Both the position numbers and the translations under genes were made by a program. DNA of 64,000 nt from Stackebrandtia albiflava (GTDB lineage: Bacteria; Actinomycetota; Actinomycetes; Mycobacteriales; Micromonosporaceae): positions 686,359 to 750,358 of the forward strand of contig NZ_VLLL01000005.1 in the NCBI RefSeq assembly GCF_007994225.1, in the 5' to 3' direction. A model generated the notes under the pieces. That model had not been told where the DNA came from. It searched no databases and saw only the letters and a program-made list of their open reading frames with translations. This document shows positions 34,482 to 43,924 of the stretch, in pieces (positions within the stretch are counted from its first letter, which is position 1; each line of letters starts with the position of its first letter).

Positions 34482-35591
34482 ATGACAGAGACGTCGCAAC
34501 CGATCCAGTCACCGCTTCGTGACCGTCATGACGCACTCGGCGCCAAGTTCGCCGAGTTCGGCGGATGGCTGATGCCGCTCGAATACGGCGGCGGGGGAGT
34601 GGTCGCCGAACACACCGCGGTGCGGGAGGCGGTGGGCCTGTTCGACGTCTCCCACCTCGGCAAGATCGACGTCTCCGGCCCCGGCGCCGCCGACTTCGTC
34701 AACGACCGGCTCAGCAACGACCTGCGCCGCATCGCACCCGGCAAGGCCCAGTACACGTTGTGCTGCGACGACTCCGGCGGCGTGGTGGACGACCTCATCG
34801 CGTACCTGTACGGCCCCGACCGGGTGTTCCTGGTTCCCAACGCCGCCAACAACGCCGAAGTCGCCGCCCGGCTGGCTGCCGAGGCCCCCGCGGACGTCGC
34901 CGTCACCGACGAACACCGCGACCACGCCGTCCTGGCGTTGCAGGGACCGCACTCCGCGCGGGTACTGGCGGACCTCGGCGTCCCCGCCGACCACGAGTAC
35001 ATGTCCTTCGTCACCGCAGAATGCGCCGGAACCTCTATCGTGGCCTGCCGCACCGGATACACCGGCGAACACGGTTACGAACTCCTGGTGCCCGCCGATG
35101 CCGCCGGAGCCGTCTGGGACGCCCTGATGACCGCCGGAGCGCCGCACGGCATCCGCCCGGCCGGCCTGGGAGCCCGGGACACCCTCCGCACCGAGATGGG
35201 GTACCCGCTGCACGGCCACGAACTCTCCATGGAGATCACACCGGTACAGGCCCGCGCCGGCTGGGCCGTCGGTTGGAGGAAACCCCACTTCTGGGGAAGG
35301 GACGCCCTGACCGAGGAGAAGGCCACCGGGCCTCGCCGCCGCTTGTGGGGCCTGGAGGCCACCGGACGCGGCATCCCCCGCGCCGACATGACCGTCCGCT
35401 CCGGCGACACGGTCGTCGGGACCACCACCTCCGGCACCTTCTCACCCACCAGGAAGATCGGGATAGCGCTGGCGCTGATCGACACCGCCGCGGGTGTGGA
35501 CGAGGGCACCGAACTCTCCGTCGACGTACGCGGCCGGGCACTGCCGGTTAAGGTCGTCAAGCCGCCGTTCGTGACACCGTCGGTGAAGTGA
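34482..35591 (+). CDS. gcvT: Aminomethyltransferase (glycine cleavage T protein)
   Basis: Takes the aminomethyl group from lipoylated GcvH to tetrahydrofolate, releasing ammonia. 369 residues, normal length. Motifs: [20 protein letters not shown], the substrate region [16 protein letters not shown] with the catalytic Asp set, [13 protein letters not shown], and the C-terminal [16 protein letters not shown] and [17 protein letters not shown]. gcvH and gcvP are not adjacent. The ATG at 34482 is one codon set after a GTG-like alternative at 34473. No glycine riboswitch was recognised in the 128 bp before it. Confidence 0.95.
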   Translation: MTETSQPIQSPLRDRHDALGAKFAEFGGWLMPLEYGGGGVVAEHTAVREAVGLFDVSHLGKIDVSGPGAADFVNDRLSNDLRRIAPGKAQYTLCCDDSGGVVDDLIAYLYGPDRVFLVPNAANNAEVAARLAAEAPADVAVTDEHRDHAVLALQGPHSARVLADLGVPADHEYMSFVTAECAGTSIVACRTGYTGEHGYELLVPADAAGAVWDALMTAGAPHGIRPAGLGARDTLRTEMGYPLHGHELSMEITPVQARAGWAVGWRKPHFWGRDALTEEKATGPRRRLWGLEATGRGIPRADMTVRSGDTVVGTTTSGTFSPTRKIGIALALIDTAAGVDEGTELSVDVRGRALPVKVVKPPFVTPSVK

Positions 35592-35598
35592 CGCGCGA

Positions 35599-36147
35599 TC
35601 AATCCGCCAGGTCGGCGGGGTCGAACCGGATCGGGAACGGCTCCGCCGCATCGAACACCCGACCAGGAGCCGCCACGACGGTGTCACCGTACCCGTCCGG
35701 TTTCGGCCCGCTGTGCGCCAGCAAGTCCCCGTCCTGAGTTATCTGCCAGTACGAGGGGATACCCGCCGCAGCGTACAACCGCTTCTTCACCTCGTCGTCG
35801 AACACCTTCGTGGACTTCGAGGCGATCTCCACGACCAGCGCCACGGAACCGGCTGCCTGCCACAGGCCGGGACGCGCCCCATCCGGACGTAGCACCACGA
35901 TGTCGGGCACGAGGTTCGCGCCGGGCACCCGGACACCGAGCTCGGTGCGCACCTTCCAGCCCTTGAACGCGGCATCGTGTAGAAGAAGGCTCAGGTTGAA
36001 GCTGATGCTCTGATGATGGTAAGACGCTGGGGGAGTCATGATCAGGCTTCCGTCGACGATCTCGTAGCGGTGCCCGTCCTCCGGCAACGTCGCCAGATCG
36101 TCTTCCGTCCACACTGCCGGGAACGTGAAATCCGGTTCCGCCGCCAT
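35599..36147 (-). CDS. Uma2 family (PD-(D/E)XK nuclease-fold) protein
   Basis: 182 residues of the Uma2/DUF820 family of putative restriction-endonuclease-fold proteins, common in actinobacteria and cyanobacteria. Seen: the TEDDLATLPEDGHRYEIVDG N-terminus, the HxH-like strand, the catalytic Asp in VPDIVVLRPD (near residue 95), and Glu-Lys in VVEIASKST (near 115-120), all in the expected spacing. Whether it cuts DNA is unknown. The ATG at 36147 is preceded by GAAGGGTG; an in-frame GTG at 36162 is possible. It stands alone between gcvT and cobT. Confidence 0.88.
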   Translation of the reverse strand: MAAEPDFTFPAVWTEDDLATLPEDGHRYEIVDGSLIMTPPASYHHQSISFNLSLLLHDAAFKGWKVRTELGVRVPGANLVPDIVVLRPDGARPGLWQAAGSVALVVEIASKSTKVFDDEVKKRLYAAAGIPSYWQITQDGDLLAHSGPKPDGYGDTVVAAPGRVFDAAEPFPIRFDPADLAD

Positions 36148-36230
36148 GACCACACCCTTCACACGAGAACTGTAGCCTTTAGAATGTCATGAATACGTTG
36201 CGGTGCGTCACATTCGCGGCCGGAACCGGT

Positions 36231-37232
36231 TCAGCCCGTCTCGGTGGACTCCTCGGCCGGGTACGGCAACTCGGAGGCCAACCGCAATGCGTCCTGAAGC
36301 AGCGGCAACGCGTGCATCACCGCGCACCCCTCGCCCACGTCCAACCCGGGACCGATCGGCTCGGCCATCCCCACCTGACCGGCGACCTTCTTCACCACCG
36401 GATGCGGGATCCGGTCCGGCGCGTAACACCACTTCGGGGCACCCAGTGAGAAGTCCCGCGCCGCAAGCGCCGCCGCGGCGGTCACCGGCCCGTCGAACAA
36501 CACCGGAGTCCGCCGCAGACCGGCCGCGACGATCACACCCGCCAGCGTCGCCAACACCCCGCCGCCGAACTCCGTCAACGTGGTCCGGGCGTTACGGGCC
36601 GGACCCGACACCCGCGCGAACGCGTCACGGGCCGCCGCGACCCGCCGCATCCAGATGTTGTCGTCGATGACACCGCCCGGCAGTTGCAGCCGCGGCGACA
36701 GGTCCACCACCGGCGTGCGCGTCAGATGCGCGGTCACCGCGACCGCGGCGGCGACGGTACCCGGGCCCGAACCCGCCAACACCAACAGATCCGCGCCCGC
36801 GTCGATGCACGCGTCCGCGGCCTGGCCGCCCACGGTCAACGCCTCCGCGTACTGCTCCTCGGTCAACACCGGACCGGACTCCGCCGCGGGCGTCACCGCC
36901 GCCTCCACCCGCCGGATCGGCACCCCGGCGCGCTCCGCCAACCGGGCCGCCAACTCCGCCGGGTCACCCAACTCGGTCTCGTAGCCCTCGTCGCCCGCGG
37001 CGAAACCACCCTCGGTGCCACCCGACACCCAGATCGCCTCGACGTGGCCGAACGGCACCGGCCTGTCGGTGCCCTGCACCCGGCCGGCCCACGACACGGC
37101 GTTACCCAGGATCCCCAGGCCGGTACCCGGCAGCAACGCCGACGCCAACCGGTTACCGGAACGCGTCGCGTAGGCGGCGTCGGGGAACGGCACCTTCACC
37201 TTCTCGAACGGGGCGGGGCTGTCATCGCTCAC
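36231..37232 (-). CDS. cobT: Nicotinate-nucleotide-dimethylbenzimidazole phosphoribosyltransferase
   Basis: Makes alpha-ribazole phosphate for the lower ligand of cobalamin. 333 residues. The substrate loop and the C-terminal catalytic stretch are visible: GMAEPIGPGLDVGEGCAVMHALPLLQ, with the catalytic Glu in GEGCA and a PLLQxAL ending, and IVAAGLRRTPVLFDGPVTAAAALAA in the middle (as in CobT). The GTG at 37232 is assumed; there is no clear Shine-Dalgarno, and the frame runs on upstream through antisense dapF sequence. No other cobalamin gene is adjacent, although a B12-dependent ribonucleotide reductase is encoded 7 kb away. Confidence 0.85.
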   Translation of the reverse strand: MSDDSPAPFEKVKVPFPDAAYATRSGNRLASALLPGTGLGILGNAVSWAGRVQGTDRPVPFGHVEAIWVSGGTEGGFAAGDEGYETELGDPAELAARLAERAGVPIRRVEAAVTPAAESGPVLTEEQYAEALTVGGQAADACIDAGADLLVLAGSGPGTVAAAVAVTAHLTRTPVVDLSPRLQLPGGVIDDNIWMRRVAAARDAFARVSGPARNARTTLTEFGGGVLATLAGVIVAAGLRRTPVLFDGPVTAAAALAARDFSLGAPKWCYAPDRIPHPVVKKVAGQVGMAEPIGPGLDVGEGCAVMHALPLLQDALRLASELPYPAEESTETG

Positions 37233-37343
37233 GACAACAGAGGTTAATCCTCGCACCGTGACCCGCCACCGCCGACCTCCCGCAACCACGCCGCGATGAC
37301 GGGTCACGCCACAAGACGCCGAACCGCCGGGCATGATTGTCGG

Positions 37344-38132
37344 GTGACGGACTTCGCCAAAGGCCACGGCACCGGCAACGACTTCGTGATCGTCGCCGAC
37401 GTCGACGGAGAACACCCACTCGACCGCGCCGCCATCGCGCGGCTGTGCGACCGACGCACCGGCGTCGGCGGCGACGGGCTGCTCCGGGTCGTGCACGCCG
37501 CCAAACACCCCGACGGCGTCTCTCACGCCGGCCACGCCGACTGGTTCATGGACTACTACAACGCCGACGGCTCCATCGCCGAGATGTGCGGCAACGGCGT
37601 ACGCGTGTTCGTGCGCTACCTGCGCGAACACCGCCTCGCAACCGGTGACGTCATCCCGGTCGCCACCCGCGCCGGAATCCGCCGCGTCGACGTCGACGGC
37701 GACCTCCTCCGCGTCGACATGGGGCCCGCCCGCCTCCTCGGCGAATCCACCGCCGACGTCACCGGACACCGCCTCACCGGCCGTCACGTCTCCATGGGCA
37801 ACCCGCACCTGGTCTGCCGGGTCACCGACCCCGCCGCCTACGACCTCACCCGGCCGCCCACCGTGCCCGCCGACGAATTCCCCGACGGCGTCAACGTCGA
37901 ACTGTTCACCGGCGACCGCGACCACATCACCATGCGCGTCCACGAACGCGGAGTGGGAGAGACCATGTCCTGCGGCACCGGCGCCTGCGCCGCCGCCGTG
38001 GTGGCCCTCGACGGCCCCGGAACCTGCGACGTAGACGTACCCGGCGGCCGGCTCACCGTCACCGCCACCGACGACACCGTCACCCTCACCGGCCCCGCCG
38101 TCCTCACCTTCCACGGCACGACGAAGCCCTGA
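37344..38132 (+). CDS. dapF: Diaminopimelate epimerase
   Basis: Interconverts LL- and meso-diaminopimelate for lysine and peptidoglycan. 262 residues. Both catalytic cysteines are present: MCGNGVR (near residue 75) and SCGTGAC (near 215), and the GHGTGNDF start and GDRDHITMRVHERGVGET segment are typical. The GTG at 37344 is chosen to begin MTDFAKGHGTG; upstream in-frame sequence does not match. Convergent with the malic enzyme gene. Confidence 0.95.
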   Translation: MTDFAKGHGTGNDFVIVADVDGEHPLDRAAIARLCDRRTGVGGDGLLRVVHAAKHPDGVSHAGHADWFMDYYNADGSIAEMCGNGVRVFVRYLREHRLATGDVIPVATRAGIRRVDVDGDLLRVDMGPARLLGESTADVTGHRLTGRHVSMGNPHLVCRVTDPAAYDLTRPPTVPADEFPDGVNVELFTGDRDHITMRVHERGVGETMSCGTGACAAAVVALDGPGTCDVDVPGGRLTVTATDDTVTLTGPAVLTFHGTTKP

Positions 38133-38147
38133 CCGCGCGTTACGGCC

Positions 38148-39560
38148 TCACGAACCGCCGTTGGTCTGCGGCGGCCGCAACGCGTCCTTGACCGCCTGCG
38201 CCACCGCGGGCGCCACATGCGGGTCGAACACGCTCGGCACGATGAACGACGGGTTCGCCTTGTCCCGGCCCACCACGCCCGCGATCGCCTCCGCCGCCGC
38301 CAGCGCCGCCTCGTCACTCCAACCGGTCGCCTGCGCGTCCAACATCCCCCGGAACACCCCCGGAAACGCCAACACGTTGTTGATCTGGTTGGGCTGATCC
38401 GACCGGCCCGTCGCCACGATCGCCGCGTGCTCGGCGGCCTCCCGCGGATCGATCTCCGGATCCGGATTCGCCAACGCGAACACGATCGGATCCGTCGCCA
38501 TCGTCGCCACGTCCGCACCGGACAGGACGTTCGGCGCACTCACCCCGATGAAGACGTCCGACCCGGCGACCGCCTTGGCGAGCGTCCCCGAGAAGTTGTC
38601 CCGGTTCGTGCACTCCACCAACCGTTGCCACGCCGGCGACAGGCCCGCCATACCGCGATGCAACGCCCCCGGACGATCACACGCGATGATGTCACCCACC
38701 CCCGCCTTCAACAGCAGGTTCATGATCGCCGTGCCCGCCGCGCCCGCACCCGACACCGTGATCCGCACGTCCTCGATCCGCTTACCCACCACGTGCAGCG
38801 CGTTCGTCAACGCCGCCAACACCACGATCGCGGTACCGTGCTGGTCGTCGTGGAACACCGGGATGTCCAACCGCTCCCGCAACCGCGCCTCGATCTCGAA
38901 ACAGCGCGGCGCCGCGATGTCCTCCAGATTGATGCCCCCGTACACCGGCGCGATCGCGGTCACGATCTCCACGATCTGGTCGGTGTCCTGGGTGTCCAGG
39001 CACACCGGCCACGCGTCCACACCCGCGAACTTCTTGAACAGCGCCGCCTTGCCCTCCATCACCGGAAGCGCCGCCGCCGGCCCCAGGTTCCCCAGCCCCA
39101 ACACCGCCGAACCGTCCGTCACCACCGCCACCGTGTTCCGCTTGATCGTCAGGCGCCGCGCGTCGTCCGGATTGTCGGCGATCGCCTGACACACCCGCGC
39201 CACCCCCGGCGTGTACGCCATCGACAACTCGTCACGGTTACGCAACGACACCTTCGGCGTCACCTCGATCTTCCCGCCCAGGTGCAGCAGGAACGTCCGG
39301 TCCGACACCTTCCGCACCGTCACACCCGGCAACGCCTCCAACGCACCGGTCACCCGCTCGGCGTGCGCCGTGTCCGACGTGTCACACGTCAGGTCCACCA
39401 CCACCCGGCGGTGATCCGACGACACCACGTCGAGCGCCGTCACGATCGCCCCCGCCTCACCCACGGCGGTCGTCAACCTGCCGATCGCACTGGCGTCGGC
39501 GATCAACGCCACCCGCACCGTGATCGAGAACCCCGCACTGGGCAACTTCGCGATGGACAT
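38148..39560 (-). CDS. Malic enzyme with N-terminal ACT domain
   Basis: Oxidatively decarboxylates malate to pyruvate. 470 residues. Residues 1-85 form an ACT-like regulatory domain (SITVRVALIADASAIGRL... VRKVSDRTFLLHLGGK). Then come MAYTPGVARV (with the catalytic Tyr), KRNTVAVVTDGSAVLGLGNLGP, the metal site DDQHGTAIV, and the Rossmann motif VSGAGAAGTAI, which suggests NAD preference from the absence of a clear basic NADP patch (inference). The ATG at 39560 has GTGAGGAG 8 nt upstream. Divergent from hflX. Confidence 0.9.
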   Translation of the reverse strand: MSIAKLPSAGFSITVRVALIADASAIGRLTTAVGEAGAIVTALDVVSSDHRRVVVDLTCDTSDTAHAERVTGALEALPGVTVRKVSDRTFLLHLGGKIEVTPKVSLRNRDELSMAYTPGVARVCQAIADNPDDARRLTIKRNTVAVVTDGSAVLGLGNLGPAAALPVMEGKAALFKKFAGVDAWPVCLDTQDTDQIVEIVTAIAPVYGGINLEDIAAPRCFEIEARLRERLDIPVFHDDQHGTAIVVLAALTNALHVVGKRIEDVRITVSGAGAAGTAIMNLLLKAGVGDIIACDRPGALHRGMAGLSPAWQRLVECTNRDNFSGTLAKAVAGSDVFIGVSAPNVLSGADVATMATDPIVFALANPDPEIDPREAAEHAAIVATGRSDQPNQINNVLAFPGVFRGMLDAQATGWSDEAALAAAEAIAGVVGRDKANPSFIVPSVFDPHVAPAVAQAVKDALRPPQTNGGS

Positions 39561-39740
39561 CAACGACACTCCTCACCACATCGTGACCACGAACCCACAC
39601 GCCGAGCCCGACGGCCACGGCCATAACAGGGCTCACATGATCCCACCCCAGGATTCCACCACCGCCCCAGCCACCGCCACACCACCGGCCCCGCCATATG
39701 GACGTGCGAAATCGCCGCGCACGTGTCACGCTTGTACACG

Positions 39741-41147
39741 ATGCAGCAGTATGTACCCACCGACACCGGCCACGACGGCGACCAACTCGAACTCGCCGAA
39801 CGCCACGCGCTCCGCCGCGTCGCCGGCCTCTCCACCGAGCTCACCGACGTCACCGAGGTCGAATACCGGCAACTCCGGCTCGAACGCGTCGTCCTCGTCG
39901 GCGTCTGGAGCGGCGGCACCCTCACCGAAGCCGAGAACTCCCTGGCCGAACTCGCCGCCCTGGCCGAGACCGCCGGATCCCAGGTCCTCGACGGCCTCAT
40001 CCAGCGACGCAGCCAACCCGACCCCGCCACCTTCGTCGGGCGCGGAAAGGTCACCGAACTCACCGACGCCGTCGCCGCCAGCGGAGCCGACACCGTCATC
40101 TGCGACGGAGAGCTGTCACCCAGCCAGCTCCGCAACCTCGAACAGGAGATCGGCGTCAAGGTCATCGACCGCACCGCCCTCATCCTCGACATCTTCGCCC
40201 AACACGCCAAGAGCCGAGAAGGCAAGGCACAGGTCGAACTCGCACAACTCGAATACCTCGTCCCACGACTCCGAGGCTGGGGCGAGACCCTGTCCCGGCA
40301 GGCCGGTGGCCGCGCCGGCGGGCAAGGCGGCGGCGTCGGCCTACGCGGCCCCGGTGAGACCAAACTCGAAACCGACCGCCGGCGCATCCGCACCCGCATC
40401 GCCCGGCTCCGCCGCGACATCGCCGGCATGCGCGCCGCCCGCGACACCAAACGCTCCACCCGGCAACGCCACGGCGTCCCCTCCGTCACCATCGCCGGAT
40501 ACACCAACGCCGGAAAGTCCAGCCTGCTCAACCGACTCACCGGCGCCGGAGTCCTCGTCGAGAACGCCCTCTTCGCCACCCTCGACCCCACCACCCGCCG
40601 CGCCCGCACCACCGACGGACGCGAGTACACCCTCTCCGACACCGTCGGATTCGTCTCCCACCTGCCCCACCAACTCGTCGACGCCTTCCGCTCCACCCTC
40701 GAAGAGGTCGCCGACGCCGACCTGATCGTCCACGTCATCGACGGAAGCCACCCCGACCCCGGCGCCCAGGTCCGCGCCGTCCGGGAGGTCCTCACCGACA
40801 TCGGCGCCGATACCCTCCCCGAGATCCTCGTCGTCAACAAGATCGACGCCGCCGACCCCGACGCCCTCATCGTCCTCCGCAACGAACTACCCGACGCACG
40901 GTTCGTCTCGGCCCACACCGGCGAAGGCATCGACAAACTCCGGCAGGTCATCGAACAGGAACTACCCCGCCCCGCGGTCTCCCTACGCGTCCGCATCCCC
41001 TACGTCCGGGGCGACCTCGTCTCCCGGATACGCCACCGCGGCGAGGTCACCTCCACCGAACACGCCCCAGACGGCACCCTCATGGACGTCCGGGTCGACG
41101 CGGCACTCGCCGCCGAACTCGCACCGTTCACCATCGACCAACCGTGA
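39741..41147 (+). CDS. hflX: GTPase HflX
   Basis: Ribosome-associated GTPase that rescues or splits stalled ribosomes. 468 residues. The N-terminal HflX domain runs to about residue 205, with a Gly-rich linker GRAGGQGGGVGLRGPGETKLE. The G domain has G1 GYTNAGKSSLLN, the G2/G3 region LFATLDPTTRR and DTVGFVSHLP, and G4 NKID. The ATG at 39741 is preferred over GTG at 39723; no clear Shine-Dalgarno, so leaderless translation is possible. In mycobacteria it follows dapF, as it nearly does here. Confidence 0.94.
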   Translation: MQQYVPTDTGHDGDQLELAERHALRRVAGLSTELTDVTEVEYRQLRLERVVLVGVWSGGTLTEAENSLAELAALAETAGSQVLDGLIQRRSQPDPATFVGRGKVTELTDAVAASGADTVICDGELSPSQLRNLEQEIGVKVIDRTALILDIFAQHAKSREGKAQVELAQLEYLVPRLRGWGETLSRQAGGRAGGQGGGVGLRGPGETKLETDRRRIRTRIARLRRDIAGMRAARDTKRSTRQRHGVPSVTIAGYTNAGKSSLLNRLTGAGVLVENALFATLDPTTRRARTTDGREYTLSDTVGFVSHLPHQLVDAFRSTLEEVADADLIVHVIDGSHPDPGAQVRAVREVLTDIGADTLPEILVVNKIDAADPDALIVLRNELPDARFVSAHTGEGIDKLRQVIEQELPRPAVSLRVRIPYVRGDLVSRIRHRGEVTSTEHAPDGTLMDVRVDAALAAELAPFTIDQP

Positions 41148-41218
41148 CCACACCGCCATGCACCGTCACCGGAGACGGTTGCCGTGCGCGCCTTGACGGC
41201 CAATGCGAGACTTGCCCG

Positions 41219-42826
41219 GTGCAGCATGGAGGAATAACCGGCGTCACACTTCGGGCCGCGACCGCCGCCACCCTGACCGGCATCATCATGGCCTCGGTCA
41301 TACCCGGGCAGTCGGCCGCCGAGGAACCCGCCGCAGGCGAGAAGATCTGCGACGTCGCAGAGCAGGGGCTCGGAGAACTATCCGGCCTGGCAGCGGTCGG
41401 CGACGGCTACTACGCGGTCGGCGACGGTACCGTCGACTCCGAACAGACCGACGTGTACCAGCTCGACGCCGAATGCAACGTCACCGGTGTCGTCACCGCG
41501 TTCCTCAATCCGGCCGACCCCGAAGACCTCGCGGTCGACGCCGACGGCATGATCTGGGTCGCCGACATCGGCGACAACACCGGCAGCCGCTCCACCGCCG
41601 CCATCCACCTCTTCGACACCGGCGGCAACGGCACCACCTACCGGTTCACCTACCCCGACGGCCCCCACGACGCCGAGGCGATGCTGCTGCCGCCCGACGG
41701 CGTACCCATCTTCGTCAGCAAGGGCCTCGGCGAATCGACCTTCTACCGCGCCACCGCACCCCTGGACCCCAACAACCCCGACGGCGGCCAACTGGAGAAC
41801 ATCGGCTCCTGGTCCATCGACGCCACCGAAACCCCCGGCGGACCCTCCGAGCTCGACGGCGTACCCCTGGGCGCCGCACCCTCCATGCTCGTCACCGGCG
41901 GCGCCGTCTCGCCCGAAGGCGACCGCGTCGTCCTCCGCACCTACACCGACGCCTACGAATGGCCCGTCAGCGACGGCGACGTCGCCGCCGCCCTCACCGG
42001 CGACACCGAACCCGTCGTGACCCCGCTCCCCGACGAACCGCAGGGTGAGGCCATCACCTTCGACGGCGACGGCGGCTACGTCACCGCCTCCGAGGGCACC
42101 ACCGCCGCCGACGGCACCTTCACGGCCGCCCAGATGTGGCGGTACCAGCCCGCGACCCCCGGAGACGCCGGCGACGACGCCGCGCAGGACGAGGCCGCCG
42201 AGGAGGCACCCGACAAGAGCTTCATCAGCTCCGTCATAGACACCCTCGGTGTCGACGGCATCCTCTGGGTCATCGCCGGAGTCGGCGTCGTCGGTGCCGC
42301 GATGTTCGGCTACGGCCTCTACGTCATCATCCGCGCCCGCAAACGACGCAAGGCCGGCGCCACCGAAGACCCGCCCACCGGCGGAACCGGCAGGCCCGGA
42401 TACGCCGACGAAGGACCCTACGACAGAGGCGGCCCCGACGACCGCGGCTACCGCGACGACCGCGGCCACCACCCGTCCCACGACGACGACCCCCGATACG
42501 ACGACCGCGGCTACCACGACCCCCGATACGACGACCGGGGTCACCGTGACGACCCCGATCCGCGATACGACGACCGCGACCTGCCCTACCACGACGACCG
42601 GCGAGGCGGCCCACCGCCGCACCCCCGCGACGCACCACCCCACCACCCCGGCCGCAACGCCGACGACGGCCTCTCCGGCGGAAGACTCTTCGAACCCGTC
42701 CGCCGACACGACGACGAGTTCCGCGACTGGCCACACCGCCGCCCCGACGCCGACGGCGACCCCTACGGCGGACCCGGCGACTACCCGCCGGACGACGGCA
42801 GAGGCACCGTCTACGGCGGCCGGTGA
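41219..42826 (+). CDS. Membrane-anchored beta-propeller-like protein with charged repetitive tail
   Basis: 535 residues. An N-terminal signal peptide (about residues 1-33, ending GQSAA) leads into an extracytoplasmic beta-rich domain (residues about 40-320; SGLAAVGDGYYAVGDG, EDLAVDADGMIWVADIGDN, GGAVSPEGDRVVLRTYTDAYEWP) that resembles six-bladed propeller proteins. One membrane helix (about 355-380) follows. The cytoplasmic tail (about 150 residues) is very rich in Asp, Arg, Tyr, Pro and Gly, with DDRGYHDPRYDDRGH-like repeats. The GTG at 41219 is chosen because sequence from the GTG at 41144 (overlapping the hflX stop) has untypical third positions. Function unknown. Confidence 0.75.
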   Translation: MQHGGITGVTLRAATAATLTGIIMASVIPGQSAAEEPAAGEKICDVAEQGLGELSGLAAVGDGYYAVGDGTVDSEQTDVYQLDAECNVTGVVTAFLNPADPEDLAVDADGMIWVADIGDNTGSRSTAAIHLFDTGGNGTTYRFTYPDGPHDAEAMLLPPDGVPIFVSKGLGESTFYRATAPLDPNNPDGGQLENIGSWSIDATETPGGPSELDGVPLGAAPSMLVTGGAVSPEGDRVVLRTYTDAYEWPVSDGDVAAALTGDTEPVVTPLPDEPQGEAITFDGDGGYVTASEGTTAADGTFTAAQMWRYQPATPGDAGDDAAQDEAAEEAPDKSFISSVIDTLGVDGILWVIAGVGVVGAAMFGYGLYVIIRARKRRKAGATEDPPTGGTGRPGYADEGPYDRGGPDDRGYRDDRGHHPSHDDDPRYDDRGYHDPRYDDRGHRDDPDPRYDDRDLPYHDDRRGGPPPHPRDAPPHHPGRNADDGLSGGRLFEPVRRHDDEFRDWPHRRPDADGDPYGGPGDYPPDDGRGTVYGGR

Positions 42827-42827
42827 C

Positions 42828-43508
42828 TCAGATCCGGCGCATGACCGCGACCACACGACCCAGGATCTCGGCGTTCTCCGCCGGGATCGGGTCGTACAAC
42901 GGATTCGCCGGAAGCAACTCGACCTTGTCGTCCCGCCGCTTGAACGTCTTCACCGTCGCCTCGTCACCGATCATGGCCGCCACGATCTCCCCACTGTGCG
43001 CCTCCGGCTGCTGCCGGACAACCACCCAGTCACCGTCGGTGATGGCGGCCTCGATCATCGAATCGCCCTTGACCTTCAACAGGAACAGGTTCCCCTCACC
43101 CACGAACTCCGCGGGCAACGGCAACATCTCCTCCACGCGCTCCTCGGCGAGGATCGGCACACCCGCCGCGATCTCACCGAGCACCGGCACGTAACGCGGC
43201 GGCTTGCGGAGCGAATCGGGCTCCGGGGCCGACAACTGGCGCACGTCCATGGCCCGCGGACGCCTCGCGTCCTTACGAAGAAAACCCTTACGCTGCAACT
43301 GGTTCAACTGATACGCCACACTGGACGCCGAAGCGAGACCCACCACCGCCGCGATCTCACGGACGCTGGGGGCGTATCCTCGCTCGGCGACCGATTCACG
43401 GATGCAAGCCAGGATCTTGCGCTGTCGTTCCGAGAGGGCGGCTTCAGAGGCGTCGGATTCGTCGTTGACGGTGTGGGGGACCTGGGACTGGGCCCGCGTG
43501 GTGGCCAC
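42828..43508 (-). CDS. lexA: SOS repressor LexA
   Basis: Represses DNA-damage genes until RecA-stimulated self-cleavage. 226 residues. The winged helix-turn-helix N-terminus ([23 protein letters not shown]) leads to the cleavage site Ala-Gly in [17 protein letters not shown], the catalytic Ser in [10 protein letters not shown] and the catalytic Lys in ATVKTFKRR. The GTG at 43508 has AAGGAGGAAAC upstream, which settles the start. It is probably autoregulated: a LexA-box-like sequence is at 43597-43612. Confidence 0.95.
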   Translation of the reverse strand: MATTRAQSQVPHTVNDESDASEAALSERQRKILACIRESVAERGYAPSVREIAAVVGLASASSVAYQLNQLQRKGFLRKDARRPRAMDVRQLSAPEPDSLRKPPRYVPVLGEIAAGVPILAEERVEEMLPLPAEFVGEGNLFLLKVKGDSMIEAAITDGDWVVVRQQPEAHSGEIVAAMIGDEATVKTFKRRDDKVELLPANPLYDPIPAENAEILGRVVAVMRRI

Positions 43509-43596
43509 GTTTCCTCCTTGTGCCGACGTGCCGTCGGGGTTTGGTAACCGGGTGTTGCCGCCGCAAATGACCATAGACCATTTTCCGACCCTTCGG

Positions 43597-43612
43597 TGAA
43601 ACAATAGTTCGA
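43597..43612. promoter_or_regulatory. LexA-box-like site (SOS box)
   Basis: On the plus strand TGAAAC AATA GTTCGA; the minus strand reads TCGAAC TATT GTTTCA. The right half matches the actinobacterial consensus TCGAAC-N4-GTTCGA exactly, and two positions differ in the other half. It lies 89 nt before the lexA start. Confidence 0.6.
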
Positions 43613-43807
43613 TTGTCGGATTCCCGGCACGCGGGTCCGCCCGTCCGAAGGCACCGGAAGGCCGTAGAATTCGCTCGTGTGTTCGTAGTCGCCGTCACGG
43701 TGACCGCGGGTCAACGACGGGTTCCCCGGCGTGATGAGATGACGGGAACACCATCGGACACACCCCGGCACTTGCGGCACGCCGTCAACCGGCATATGGT
43801 TCACTTA

Positions 43808-43823
43808 CACAAGATCTAGGGGT
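43808..43823. promoter_or_regulatory. NrdR-box-like site 1
   Basis: acacaagatctagggg matches the NrdR consensus ACACWATATATWGTGT at 12 of 16 positions by eye. It is exactly 32 bp upstream of site 2, the spacing expected of paired NrdR boxes on one face of the helix. Confidence 0.5.
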
Positions 43824-43839
43824 TAAGCTAGACCGGTAC

Positions 43840-43855
43840 AACTAGAAATTGTGTT
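43840..43855. promoter_or_regulatory. NrdR-box-like site 2
   Basis: caactagaaattgtgt matches ACACWATATATWGTGT at 12 of 16 positions, with the right half perfect (TTGTGT). It is 70 nt before the nrdR start and pairs with site 1, suggesting NrdR autoregulation of nrdR-nrdJ. Confidence 0.55.
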
Positions 43856-43924
43856 TCTTTCGACTACGTAACGTCTCGAAACCCGATCCCGGGACGACAG
43901 TCGCCACCAAGGAGATGATCGGCC

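Larger units (their letters stand above)
43509..43924. other. lexA-nrdR divergent regulatory region
   Basis: 416 bp without a supported gene. It holds a LexA-box-like site near lexA and a pair of NrdR-box-like sites near nrdR, annotated separately. In mycobacteria a cell-wall hydrolase gene lies here; none is seen in this window. Confidence 0.6.

Noticed and set aside
37233-38114. N-terminal extension of the cobT frame into dapF
   Set aside because: The upstream part is antisense to dapF and Gly/Val/Asp-rich; the true cobT start is near 37232.
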